In this document: in pieces, positions 49,279 through 60,956 of the stretch | Layout: each line of letters begins with the position of its first letter | Position numbering within the stretch: the stretch's first letter is position 1 | NCBI RefSeq assembly: GCF_036785885.1 | Contig: NC_092312.1 | Coordinates: forward strand, 24,384,001 to 24,448,000 | Direction: 5' to 3' | Length of the DNA: 64,000 nt | DNA from: Coffea arabica | Lineage: Eukaryota; Streptophyta; Magnoliopsida; Gentianales; Rubiaceae | Program-made: the position numbers and the translations under genes | Notes under the pieces: model-generated | Databases searched by the model: none | Seen by the model: only the letters and a program-made list of their open reading frames with translations | What the model was told of the DNA's origin: nothing

Positions 49279-49285
49279 ATATATA
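49279..49285 (+). promoter_or_regulatory. TATA box of the NPC gene
   Basis: TATATAA lies 111 nt before the start codon, within GTATATATAACAG. Transcription would begin near 49310, giving a leader of roughly 85 nt. Confidence 0.6.
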
Positions 49286-49395
49286 ACAGACTGCGAATTA
49301 TTGATGTCTTCCTCTTCCATATCTTCTGAATTCTGATCATACTCGAAAGCTTCACTAAATCTTTTAGTCAAAGCGCCCAGAGAAAGCCTGTAATA

Positions 49396-52300
49396 ATGCC
49401 TGAGCCTGCTATGGAGTATCCCATCAAAACCATACTCGTTTTAGTCCAAGAAAATCGATCATTCGATCACATGCTAGGATGGATGAAGTCCCTGAATCCA
49501 GAAATTGACGGTGTAACTGGAACCGAATCGAACCCCTTATCAACCTCTGATCCCGACTCAAACCGCATCTATTTCGGCGATCAATCTGGCAATGTCGAGC
49601 CAGATCCAGGCCATTCATTTGAAGCAATATATGAGCAAGTTTTTGGTGTGCCGTGGACTGGTGGTCAATCCTCAACATCTTCAGCCTCCCAAAACCTTCC
49701 TCCTACAATGGAAGGCTTTGCACAGAATGCTGAGAGGATACAGAAAGGGATGGCTGAGATAGTAATGAATGGATTCAGACCAGAGTCATTGACAGTTTAC
49801 AAGGAGCTGATTTCAGAATTTGCTGTTTGTGACAGATGGTTTTCGTCAATTCCTACTTTAACACAACCAAATAGGCTATTTATCCACTCTGCTACATCTT
49901 ATGGTGCCATTGCAAATGATACCAAGATGCTGATTCAGGGATACCCTCAGAAAACAATTTTTGAGTCCCTGGAAGAGTGTGGTTGCACTTTTGGGATTTA
50001 TCATCAGTACCCTCCGTCCACACTTTTCTTCAGGTAAGTATGAGTTGTTTTTGATGCAATTTTTTCTCCCTTAATTAACTTATTTCTGAAATTCTCGCAG
50101 TTATTTTCTTTTTCCCTCTGGCCGCTTTGCCTTTTTCATTGTTGGGGCCAATTTGTCAACGTATGGTCTTTGGCTGCTTTTGAAGATTTTGGGGGAAACT
50201 TTTTCCACAGTAAAGAAAGTTAAACATTTCTGTCTTTGTGGTCTATGCATTGCCCCGTGTACAATTGACTCTCTCATTGGGACGAATTAGAAATGATGCT
50301 TTAATCAGATTAATGACTTTAAGCAGCCCCTTCTCTGTACACTGATTTAATAGCCACCTAACTAGGATAATGATTGAATTAGATGGACTTAATGCAAAAG
50401 TCTTTTTAAGGGTCTTTATGCATTGCATTATTTTCTGCAAATCGGCAAGGTTACATTGTGATATGAGACTAAGTGAATTGAATTCTTTTTTTTCTTAAGC
50501 TCCAAATGCCTGTTACTAAACTTAGTTGAGCAGGTAGAGCCTAGAGGATGTGCTTTCACTAGTAGATTCAGTCTAAAGGAATAGTATAATGATGTGATTA
50601 CATGATAGTTGGTAGAGACTGATGGATAAATCCAAAGCAGGCGTCATCGTCAATGTAAATTGGGTCAAAAAAAGCTTGCACTTCTATGATTTTTTTTTTT
50701 TTTGAGAGATGCACTTCTGTCATTTTATAATGCACTATGCACCAGCTGATGAGGATTTTCTTTATTGCTACATAAAATAGAATTAGCTTAGTTTTTGAGG
50801 CCATCCCGATGATAATGGTTGTAATTTATTAAAATGTGTGATTCATGAACTTAATTAAAGTACCTCTTTTTTTCATCGCTTGTTATCTCTGCCAATTTCA
50901 AATATCAAGACAATTACACATTCTTGAGGGTTCTTCGGCATCAAATGGCATTCATAAAAAAGGATTACATTGTACCAGTTGTATGTAACTGGCATCGGAC
51001 AGCTGATGCATCTATGACAACTCTTTTAAAGAAGTTAAAAGACTAGCTATCACACTATTCCGGATATGTTGTCACCTAAAAGGTAAATTAAAATAGGACC
51101 ATATTGGTATTAGGCAGTGATAAGAAAATGATGCTATTACTACTCGTGCAGGATTGAATATCCATAGATAATTGGATGAGCTTGTTCAAATTCTCTCTCA
51201 CAAAACGTACTTTGCTTCTATTTATCAGAAATCTTAGAAAGTTGAAGTACACAAAAAACTTCCATCAGTTTGATATAGACTTCAAGAGGCATTGCAAGGA
51301 GGGTAAACTACCAAACTATGCAGTAGTTGAACAGAGATATTTTGAAACAAAACTCGTACCAGGGAACGATGATCATCCACCACATGATGTCTCTGAAGGC
51401 CAGAAATTTGTGAAAGAAGTCTATGAAGCAATAAGGTCAAGTCCCCAGTGGAATGAAATGTTGTTCATTATCATCTATGACGAACATGGGGGATTTTATG
51501 ATCATGTTCCAACTCCTGTCACCGGAATTCCAAGCCCAGATGACAAAGTAGCTCCTGCACCCCATAATTTCAGGTTTGATCGCCTTGGCATTAGGGTTCC
51601 AGCTATTCTGGTTTCTCCCTGGATTGAACGTGGAACTGGTATGTTAAGCATTAACATTTTGTACTTGATACTTTAGTGCTTAGACATATAGTTTTGTACT
51701 TAATGTTGTTCTGGTCAAGTTGTTAACCAGCATAAATGTAACATATTGGCAAAGCAGTGTTACATGGGCCATCAGGGCCATATCCTACATCGGAGTTTGA
51801 ACATTCATCAATTCCAGCCACTGTTAAGAAGATTTTCAATTTAAAAGAGTTCTTGACAAAGAGAGATGCATGGGCAGGCACTTTGGAATGTGTTCTGAAT
51901 AGGGGCAGCCCCAGAAGTGATTGTCCAGGTAACCCTTCATAATCCTTTTTCTTGCATAAAATATTTGGCAAATGATATTACCTATAGTTGGTATTTTAAT
52001 GTCAATATAATTTTCTTTTAAAATGATTAATTTACCCCTTCACTAGTCAAAGATTGGGTTCACATTAAATTTGTCAAATTTTCAAGAAAATTGGCATCAA
52101 GAGACTTGCCAAAACATTTTCATTGTTTCTTTTTTATTTCATTAGATTTTAAAACGTATAAACTGGAAACAGGGGTCAAAACACTAGATCACTATCAACC
52201 ACAAGCTCCTGCTAACACAAGCCCCTAGTACAAACTTAAGCTCCCAAAATCCAACACTTTATCAAAAGACTGTTTTTTCTGATTTCCTACTTCAAAATTA

Positions 52301-52827
52301 GATGGAGAATTATTAGCTCACAGAATTCAAGCTGAATTAGTAATCATCAAATTTCTCGACATTCTAGAAAAAAGGGAGGAGAAATATTCTACGGAACAGG
52401 ATAGTCAGAAAAAAAAAAAAAAAAAAAAGAGTTCTGCAGGTCGAAAATTTGACTCTAAAAAAAATGTTTGCAATGATACATGATGACAGTTATGTTGCCG
52501 GAGCCAGTAAAATTAAGAGATAGGGAAGCCAATGAAGAATCAAAGCTGAGTGAGTTTCAAGAAGAGTTGGTGCAATTGGCTGCTGTATTGAGCGGAGATC
52601 TTGCAAAGGACATCTATCCACAGAAAATACTGGAGAATATGAAAGTCATTGAGGCTGTAAACTATGTTGAAAATGCATTCCAGAAATTCAGAGACGAATG
52701 TGATAACGCCTTCAAGACTGGAGCCGATGAATCTAATATTGTTTGTGCACCAAGTCCACCACCCGAAAAGCATCGATCGAAATCCTTAGCTCATAAAATC
52801 TTGTCATGCATTGCCTGTCACCGTTGA
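49396..52827 (+). CDS. NPC: Non-specific phospholipase C (NPC3/4/5 clade)
   Basis: Exons are 49396-50033, 51229-51638, 51758-51928 and 52490-52827. They total 1557 nt, giving 518 residues with consistent phases. The family hydrolyses phospholipids (such as phosphatidylcholine) to diacylglycerol and a phosphorylated head group, acting in membrane remodelling, phosphate starvation and stress signalling. The invariant motifs are present: ENRSFDH (residues 19-25), TQPNR (156-160) and DEHGGFYDH (297-305). The length is normal for the family. There is no signal peptide, unlike the secretory NPC1/2/6 group, so a cytosolic or plasma-membrane site fits. The C-terminus has Cys513 and Cys516 (LSCIACHR) where NPC4 is, as I recall, S-acylated. 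ATG context is good (A at -3). A broken tandem copy lies upstream at 29205-30225. All catalytic motifs are intact, so the gene is probably functional; which clade member it is remains uncertain. Confidence 0.93.
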
Positions 52828-53334
52828 TTCATGGTCTGCGCATGTAAAGTAATTAATCCAAATGCACCCATTGGACACTGAATTGGGTTTTGTTGGGCAA
52901 TTTTGCAGCCTATGGAGAATGAGCTCTCTCATATGTGGTTTGGCAATTGTTGGTAGATTCGTGGTTTTGACTATGAATTCGGACTTATACCCCCTATAGC
53001 ACCAAAACATAACAAAAAAAGACAATTTTTTTTTGATTACTAATCTAGTTTATTGAGTAAAGAAAAATTACGATACTAGTTATATGTTATTTTTAGTACC
53101 ATGGACTAATGTATTACAAGATTACAAAGTAATCGCGAAAATATCCATTTTTGTTGAAAAGTAAAATACAGCATGCATTGGTTATCAAGACATAACTACG
53201 CAAGGACAGTCTTGTGCACAAAAAAAACAGAGGCCATCAAAAGCTACCCAAGAAGGATAGGCCTCGGGTGGTAGATCAAGATTAACTGGAACTGATTGAA
53301 GGCTATTGGCTATTTCGCTGGTGCTATTAGAACA
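52828..53334. other. 3' flank of the NPC gene
   Basis: This is the 3' UTR and spacer before the chromovirus. No canonical AATAAA is seen close to the stop and no other feature was recognised. Confidence 0.5.
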
Positions 53335-53640
53335 TGAACGTGAAAATGGTTAAGCTGTCAATTAGTTTGTTGCGTATACAAGCTGCTGAAATCATTAGTT
53401 AGTTAGTTATGGAAATGGCCGCTGCCTCAGTAGGCTATCCACCGCCTCAATGGCTGTATAAATAGAAGCAGTAGGAGAAGGAAAATCATCATCTGGATTG
53501 AAACAAGAGTTCCTCGTTCATTTATGTATATTTCTCTGTCCTTTCATCATCAATACAATAATTCCTTATGCTTATGAATTGCTGCTCGATTATTTTGCAA
53601 TTCCTGAGTTAAGGAATCTTGATCTTTACTGCTTTCTGCA
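53335..53640 (+). repeat. 5' LTR of the chromovirus
   Basis: Starts TGAACGTG and ends TTTCTGCA. It has a TATAAATAG box (about 53457). Compared with the 3' LTR it lacks about 45 bp after AAAATGGTTA, so it carries an internal deletion. Confidence 0.85.
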
Positions 53641-53644
53641 TTAG

Positions 53645-53655
53645 TGGTATCAGAG
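53645..53655 (+). promoter_or_regulatory. Primer-binding site of the chromovirus (tRNA-iMet type)
   Basis: TGGTATCAGAG begins 4 nt after the 5' LTR and is the usual plant initiator-methionine tRNA priming site. Confidence 0.9.
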
Positions 53656-53682
53656 TTGGGTTATCCAGCTCAGAGGTCAGAG

Positions 53683-56600
53683 ATGGCAGAAGACACTAGA
53701 TCACATGACAACAGAAAACTTGGAAGAACACGTAAAGGCCATGTTGAGAGAGAAACAAGATCAATTTGAGAAATAAATGACGGCACTAAGGAATCTGAGT
53801 TGCATACGCAGAAAAATCAGACGGAAGGGAACTCTTCTCCTCAAAATTCTGGATCTTTTGGGGTTAATGGAGGTAACTATCAGATTCCAACACGATTTTC
53901 TAGACTTGATTTTCCCAAATTTAATGGGGAGGATTTTAGAGGTTGGCTGTACGAGCAGTTCTTTGAGGTGGATGAAACTCCACCTGCTTTGAAGGTAAAA
54001 ATGGCAGCAGTGAACTTGAAGGGTAAGGCTCTGCAATGGCACCAAGTCTACATGAAGTCCAAGTTGACTCGAGAGGACCTTCGTCGGAGGAGTATATCAG
54101 GGTATTATCTTCAAGATTTGGAGATTATCTGTATGATGACCCAATAGGAGAACTGAAGGAATTAAAGCAAATTGGTACTGTGTTAATGTACCAGGAACAA
54201 TTTGAAAAGTTACTCAACAGGATAGATTTACCTGAAGATTATGCAACAAGCTGCTTCTTAAGTGGGTTAAAACCAGAAATTCAGCTGGCTGTTTAGATGT
54301 TCATGCCCAAGAATGTGGCCCATGCAAGCGCGCTTGCAAAGATAGAGGCGGCAAGGCTGAATATGCAATAGAAGGCCAAAGTCAACACCAAGGTATCTCC
54401 TAATCTCTCAGATCTTGTTAGCAGTATGCATCAACCCTATTATTGGAAGAATAATAGTTGTACTGGGTCTTCTAATCACCAATGGAGGAAGAATGCTAGG
54501 CCCTTATTGCCTACCCCTTCTATGCCTGCCCTACCTAGTACTGGGAGGGGTAATGAGGAGTTGGAATGAAAATCTCACAGAAGGCTAACTTGAGCAGAAA
54601 TGGATGATAAGCGGGCTAAGGGATTATGCTTTTGGTGTGATGAAAAATTTGGCATGGGGGCATAGACGTGGCAATAAACAGTTCCATAGATTGGAGATTT
54701 GGGATGACCAGAGGCATGTTTATGAAGAAAAGGGGAGTGAGTCTATGGAAGAGGAAGTTGATGATGGAGAAACCAGGGGAGGTAATTTGGCACACATTTC
54801 AATCAATGCTATGACTAGCATGGCAGTGCCAAATTTTAGAACTTTGAGGATCACAGGCCACGTGGGCAAACGATCAGTGAACGTACTCATTGATTGTGGT
54901 AGTTCCCATAACGTCATCCATCCTAATGTAATACAGAGGTTGGGGCTAAAAGTACAGAGAGTAATGCCTTTGGTGGTAGAAGTTGCAAATGGAAATAAGC
55001 TTACCACTAATGAATTGTGTTCCAACTTTATCTGGAAAATGCAAGGACGAGTTCAAAACTGATCTACTGGTACTACCAATGAAAGGGTGTGAAGTGGTTC
55101 TGGGAATTTAGTGGTTAAGCACTATTGGAGACATTAAGTGGAATTTTGGAGAACTTAGAATGGAGTTCCTGCAGAATGGTCACAGAGTAGTATTGAGAGG
55201 AATGAAGCAATTGGGATTGCAGTTGATCAAGAAGAAAAAAATGCAACAAGTTGCTTGATCAAGGCAGTTGTTGATCACACTGAAGAAAATGTTGACATTC
55301 TTGCTATAACTACTACACATAAAGGTGATCAGGTATAAGAAGGGTCTGCATTAGATTAGTTGCTAAAGGAATATGATGATTTGTTCCAAGAACCTACAGA
55401 ATTGCCCTCAAAAAGGCTGCATGGTCATAGAATACCTCTTAAGGAAGGCACTCACCCTATCAGTGTCAGGCCTTATAGGTACCTAGCCTTTCAGAAGGGG
55501 GAAATAGAAAGATTGGTTACTAAGATGCTTGAAAGTGGCATTATCAGACCAAACTCAAGCCCTTATTCATCACTTGTTGTGCTAGTTAAGAAGAAGGATG
55601 GCTCATGGAGGATGTGTATTGATTATAGGCAACTAAACCAAGCTACTGTCAAGAACAAATTCCCAATTCCACTGATTGAAGAGCTGTTGGATGAGCTAAT
55701 TGGTGCTAAATATTTTTCTAAACTAGATCTTAGATCTGGTTATCATCAATCAGAATGTGCCCAGAGGATATTCATAAGATAGCTTTTAGGACCCATGATG
55801 GTCATTATGAATTTTTAGTTATGCCATTTGGTCTCACAAATGCTCCTTCTTTCCAGAATCTCATGAATGATGTTTTCAGGTCTTTTCTCAAAAAATTCTT
55901 GTTGGTCTTCTTCGATGGCATACTGATAGATAGTCAAATATAGAAAGATCATATGATACATCTCCGGAAGGTTTTTGAAACTTTGAGAGCTAATACTTTA
56001 AAGGTTAAATTGAGTAAGTGCGCTTTTGCAAAGCAGTAGATTGATTACTTGGGACATGTGATTACTTCAGAAGGAGTACAAGCAGCCCCCAAAAGATAGC
56101 AGCTATTCAATCTTGGCCTATACCTCAGAATGTCAAGGGGCTAAGGGGTTTTTTTAGGCCTCATAGGATATTACAGAAGATTTGTACAACATTATGGGAG
56201 AATCGCTAAGCCTTTGACTGAGTAACTTAAGAAGAACCAATTTCAGAGGAGTAATGCAGCAATGCAGGCTTTTTAGGAATTGCAAAAAGCCATGAGTAAT
56301 CCACCTGTACTAGCATTACCAGATTTTAACCAAGTATTCACTGTTGAGATTGATGCATCAAGAACTGGGATAGGGGCAGTCTTAGTGCGAGGGAAGAGGC
56401 CTATTGCTTTCTTCAGCAAGGCATTGTCTCCAACTCATCAGGCCTTATCTGTGTATGAAAATGAAATGCTAGCAGTGGTGACTGCTATAGAGAAATGGAG
56501 GGCTTATTTGATTAGCAGACATTTTACAGTCAGAACAGATATCAGAGCCTCAAGTACATTCTGTAACAGAGGATTCACACTCCTTTACAACAGAAATGGA

Positions 56601-58262
56601 TAGCTAAACTGATGGGATATGATTATATAGTGCAGTATAAAAGGGGCAATGACAACATTGTTGCTGATGCCTTATCCAGGAGATCTCATGTGGAAGGGCA
56701 ATTGCATTCCTTAGTCACATTTACTTCCTCTTTGATTGTTGACATCCAGAACAGCTAGCAGAATGATAAGCAGTTGCAGGATATTATTCAGAACTTGTCT
56801 GTAGGGCACCAGTGCCATTAACATTATACATGGAGTCAGGAGCTTCTTAAGAGGAAGGGCAATTGCATTCCTTAGTCACATTTACTTCCTCTTTGATTGT
56901 TGACATCCAGAACAGCTAGCAGAATGATAAGCAGTTGCAGGATATTATTCAGAACTTGTCTGTAGGGCACCAGTGCCATTAACATTATACATGGAGTCAG
57001 GAGCTTCTTAAGAGGAAGGGCAAGTTGGTAATTGGAGATGATCCAATTTTGAAACATAAACTGATGGAATTATGGCGTTCTAGTGCACAAGGTGGTCATT
57101 CAGGAATGGAAGTGACTTATAAAAAGTTGAAAAGCGTGGTCTATTGGAAACATTTTTTCAGGGATGTTGCCAACTTTGTTGCAGCTTGTGATATCTGTCA
57201 GAGGTCCAAACCAGAGAATTCCTCTTATTTTGGTCTTTTGCAACCACTCCCCATTCCACACAGGGTTTGGACAGATATTTTCATGGATTTCATTGAAGGT
57301 TTGCCCTTATCCAAGGGAAAAAATATCATTTTAGTGGTAGTGGACAGGCTTAGCCAATATGCACATTTCTTGGCTTTAGCCCATCCATATTCAGCTATTA
57401 CTGTGGCTCAGCTATTCTTGGATTAAATTTGTCATTTGCATAGTTTGCCCCAATCCATTGTGAGTGACAGGGATACCACATTCCTTAGTAATTTTTGGCT
57501 GGAGCTTTTCAAGCTTCAGCAGTTTCGAGTTCATATCATCCTCAGAGTGATGGACAAATTGAGGTGGTCAACAGATGTCTCGAGCAATACCTGAGATGTA
57601 TGACCAGTGATCAACCTAAGCAGTGGAGCCTGTGGTTATCTTTAGCAGAATATTGGTACAACACCAACTTTCACACTTCTACCAAATTCACCCCCTATGA
57701 AGTGGCCTATGGTCAGGCAGCACCGATTCATGTACCATACCTACGTGAAGCAGCCACAGTCGAATCAGTAGACAGAAGTCTTAAGGCTAGAGAGATGTTG
57801 ATGCATCAGTTGAAGCATAATTTGGCCAAAGCCCAGCATAGGATGAAGCAACTGGTCGATAAGCACAGGACTGAGAAGCAATTAACATTGGTGATTGGGT
57901 TTATATTAAATTGCAACCATACAGGCAGCACTCCTTATGAGCTCATCACTGTCAGAAGCTAGCTCCTCATTATTTTGGACCTTTCCAAATAGAAGCGAAG
58001 GTGGGATCAGTTGCTTACAAATTGAACCTTCCATGTTTTTGTGCTAAAAAAGAAGATAGGGTCAGTCCCAGTTCAAACTTATATCCCTGCTGGAGTGACG
58101 GATCAGGGACAACTTATGATGGAACCTATAGAAATTCTAGGCAGGCAGATAGCAAGGAGGGGTCGAACTACAGCAACACAAGTTCTGGTTCAATGGAGTA
58201 ATTGTTTTTGAGAGGATTCTACTTGGGAGTATTTGCAAGATCTTCAGCGGCAATTCCCTCAT
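53683..58262 (+). pseudogene. Broken gag-pol of the chromovirus
   Basis: Gag starts at ATG 53683 and stops at once (TGA 53767). Gag-like sequence continues at about 53890-54300 (FPKFNGEDFRGWLY) across a frameshift. The protease motif DCGSSHN is at about 54893. RT spans about 55530-55940, with [14 protein letters not shown] and [11 protein letters not shown]; its active site reads FFDG (55911-55919), so the second catalytic Asp is Gly. RNase H lies at 56280-56600 (EIDASRTGIGAVLV). The integrase zinc finger (GGHSGM...CDICQRS) and core (WTDIFMDFIEGLP, then SYHPQSDGQIEVVN) lie at 57080-57580. A chromodomain can be traced at about 58121-58258 (PIEILGRQIARRG... then STWEYLQDLQRQFP). Frames change repeatedly and no functional protein is possible. 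Confidence 0.9.
56692..57014 (+). repeat. Perfect 161-bp tandem duplication inside the chromovirus
   Basis: The stretch starting GGAAGGGCAATTGCATTCC near 56693 is repeated without a visible change from 56854. The unit is 161 bp, not a multiple of three, so it also breaks the integrase frame. Perfect identity in an otherwise decayed element suggests a recent slippage or unequal exchange. Confidence 0.9.
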
Positions 58263-58275
58263 GAGGAGGGGTGAT

Positions 58276-58488
58276 TGATGCGCGTGAAAATGGTTAACAA
58301 ATTAGTCCAGGGAAATCTGTTTGGAATAGCTCCTAGTGCTGAGCTGTCAATTAGTTTGTTACGTATACAAGCTTCTGACATCATTAGTTAGTTAGTTAGT
58401 TAGTTATGAAAATGGCCACCGCCTCAATGACTATAAATAGAAGTAGTAGGAGAAGGGAAATCATCATCTGGATTGTAACCAGAGTTCC
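58276..58488 (+). repeat. Truncated 3' LTR of the chromovirus
   Basis: It starts TGATGCGCGTG after the purine tract GAGGAGGGGTGAT and matches the 5' LTR as far as AGAGTTCC. It then stops at a (TA)n run (58489-58504). The last 130 bp or so of the LTR are missing. Confidence 0.85.
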
Positions 58489-58504
58489 ATATATATATAT
58501 ATAT
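58489..58504. repeat. (TA)n microsatellite at the LTR break
   Basis: About eight TA units directly at the truncation point of the 3' LTR. Confidence 0.8.
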
Positions 58505-58689
58505 GCATCTGTATACGTAAATATGGATTTTTCTTTTGAAAATATAGGGACAAATTTAACTTTCTTCACCATTGATTCAACTTGCTAAGTGCTATTGTAG
58601 TCTGTAAATCTATAGTACACAACTTGGAAATTGATATAATATTTTAGAATCTTTGGAATGGATAGCTAATCTCATAAGTTGCACAGACT

Positions 58690-58961
58690 CAAACAGTCAA
58701 ATATGTGTTTTATATATTCAGTGGCCACCACAGGGGTTCAACCCTTGCCTCTTACCAAATTATTTGCTTCTCATGGGCAGTTTGGTTGGTCTCAACAAGC
58801 CTCCTTAAGAGCTGGTGTCCAGTGCCCGCAAGGATCCGAGTCCTGTGGTTATCGTGTTCGGGGGGACGGGGCCTCTCCTCCCGGGTTGGAGTGGGATTAG
58901 TCGGGCCCGTAAGAATTGATCCACACACCCATTCCGTCAACAAAAAAAAAAAAAAAAAAAA
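58690..58961 (+). mobile_element. Possible SINE-like element ending in poly(A)
   Basis: This GC-rich island in AT-rich DNA has a GGGTTCAACCC word (B-box-like, about 58733) and a GAGTGGGATTAGTCGGGCCC stretch. It ends in about 20 A (58943-58961). The 3' part resembles plant SINE tails as I recall them. A box-A promoter and target duplication were not found, so this is tentative. Confidence 0.4.
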
Positions 58962-60956
58962 GATAAAAAGATTCAGAAGTTCTGAATCTCAAATATTTAC
59001 AGTCTTGATCTTAATGTCAATGTAAAGAATATTTTACGTCCACGAAAAGACTTAGCTCATCCAACTTTAATTGGTGCAAAAAAACTAAGGGCAGTTTGGT
59101 TTCCTCATAAGTAGTAGGCAAATGTTAAATTTCTGACTTTTGAATGCCTTGCAAGAATGGCTTTTGCCGTTTAGTATATGATTCCCACGCAACCCCGAGA
59201 CCCCGATTTTAAGCTCAAATTGGCACCTCTCTTGAGCTGTCGCTTTTTTAATGCACGTTAAACTTTAGTGAATGCCTATTTTAGGTTGATTACTTCATCT
59301 GATTACATATTTTAATTTTCGATAATTAGTTTCTTGTTTATGTTTATGTTTTTTTTTTATTGCGTCTAAATTTTAAATTTTTTTAATAGCCAAAAGAGTT
59401 AAATCCAAATTCTGCCATCAAGAACCAAATTAGAGAACTACAAATACATAACGTAGTAAACATACTAAGCATCTCAATCTACACAAGGCGTAATGAAACT
59501 ACTGAGATGGTAAATGTTGATCGAGTTCTAACTCATATTTGTATAAGTAGATACATACAAAAAACTATTGGTGGTTGTAAGTTTTGATATTTTTTTTTCT
59601 AAACAAAAAAAAAAAAAAAAGGAACTAGAATAGACTCGGATATTGATTACGTTGTTATTATTATTATTTGTGGGCATACAAGTGGCCAACTTGAGCGTAA
59701 GGAGATTCAAGCCTTACATGTCTCATGTCGAGATTAATGAACTTACTAACTATGTAACCCAAGTTTAGGGTTCTAATAATAATTATCCGGCAAGGTTACA
59801 GAATTGAATGGATTACTCAAAATATTTATATGGGAGAGAAGAAAATAAGGATAATTCATACTATTATTGAAATCTCAAATAATGAAACATTGTAAACACT
59901 TTTAGACTCTTTTAAGAAAGTACTCTGACTAACGCGCTGTTTATAACTTATTAAAACTTGTAAAATAAGAAATTATCAAATAAAACACAAACTTCTAATT
60001 AAATCACACAACTATTAAAAACTTGACTCCAATAAAACCAATAAATAAAAATTTCTAAATTTGGATTATTTTGCTAACACTAACACAATAACTAAGATCG
60101 ATAACATATTATTGTACGGATTCTTTCACTTTTAAGGGCTATTCTTCCCATCTTCTGTGCATCACACCCATCGCATGTGCTTTTATTCTTTTTTTTTTTT
60201 GCGCCAACGTCACAGCATATGCTTTTACTATCAGATTGATTTAAGCCGTGGTCCACCTCCCCCAAAAAAAATAAAATTGTGTTGGCTTCCAAAGATAAAA
60301 ATGGATAAACACAAGAATAGCCCTAGAACGTGTCCAATATATTTATGCGCAATAAACGTGTCAGACAGACTGGATATAAAAAATCAAGCACGTAACCAAA
60401 CAGAATATTTAGTTGTCATTATTGGCTTCAAGTAAACTACAATAATAATAACCAAAAAAAAAAAAAAAAAAATCCATAGTCAATGTCTGAAAGGACGACG
60501 TGGGACCATAATCATATTGCACTCAGTCCAAGTACCAAAAGCAGAAAGATGCAATTAATTCTGTTAACTCTTTTTTTCCTTTTAAATAAAATCAGCAATT
60601 TAGTAAGCCATAGTATGATCAAGAAACCATTCAATGTGCACAATGCATACCGCTACGCTTAAAATTCAATATATACTGGTTTACCTCATTTATCCACTTC
60701 TAAATTCCCATCTTGTGACCATGGCAGGATCATGAATTGTTCATTATATGCAATCATAGGAGTGATCCTGTGATTGCAGCAAGTTCGGATCTAATCTAAC
60801 CAAAATTAGAGGATTATAACTATATAATCATGATAAATATACTAAGCATCTCAATCGATCTATACGAGGCATGAAACCTAAATCTTGAGTTCTAAGTATA
60901 AATAGATACTTCAGAAAGAAATATTTTATCCCATTAAATTGTTGGAAGGCAATATT
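58962..60956. other. AT-rich non-genic region
   Basis: No gene was recognised. About 59668-59740 and 60595-60715 resemble 63365-63420 and 63547-63640 (for example AGTATGATCAAG and TTATCCACTTCTAAATT), so this block is repeated downstream. Confidence 0.5.

Larger units (their letters stand above)
53335..58488 (+). mobile_element. Decayed chromovirus (Ty3/gypsy, Reina-like) LTR element
   Basis: A 306-bp 5' LTR (53335-53640) is followed by a tRNA-iMet-type primer site and by gag, protease, RT, RNase H, integrase and chromodomain. A polypurine tract and a truncated 3' LTR complete it. The short LTRs, size of about 5 kb and chromodomain after integrase fit chromoviruses, perhaps Reina. Many stops and frameshifts show that this copy is old or inactive. 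It lies 508 bp downstream of the NPC stop codon. The truncated 3' LTR hides any target duplication. Confidence 0.9.

Noticed and set aside
58679..59025. Open frames over the GC-rich island near 58.8 kb
   Set aside because: They read through a probable SINE-like repeat and its poly(A) tail.
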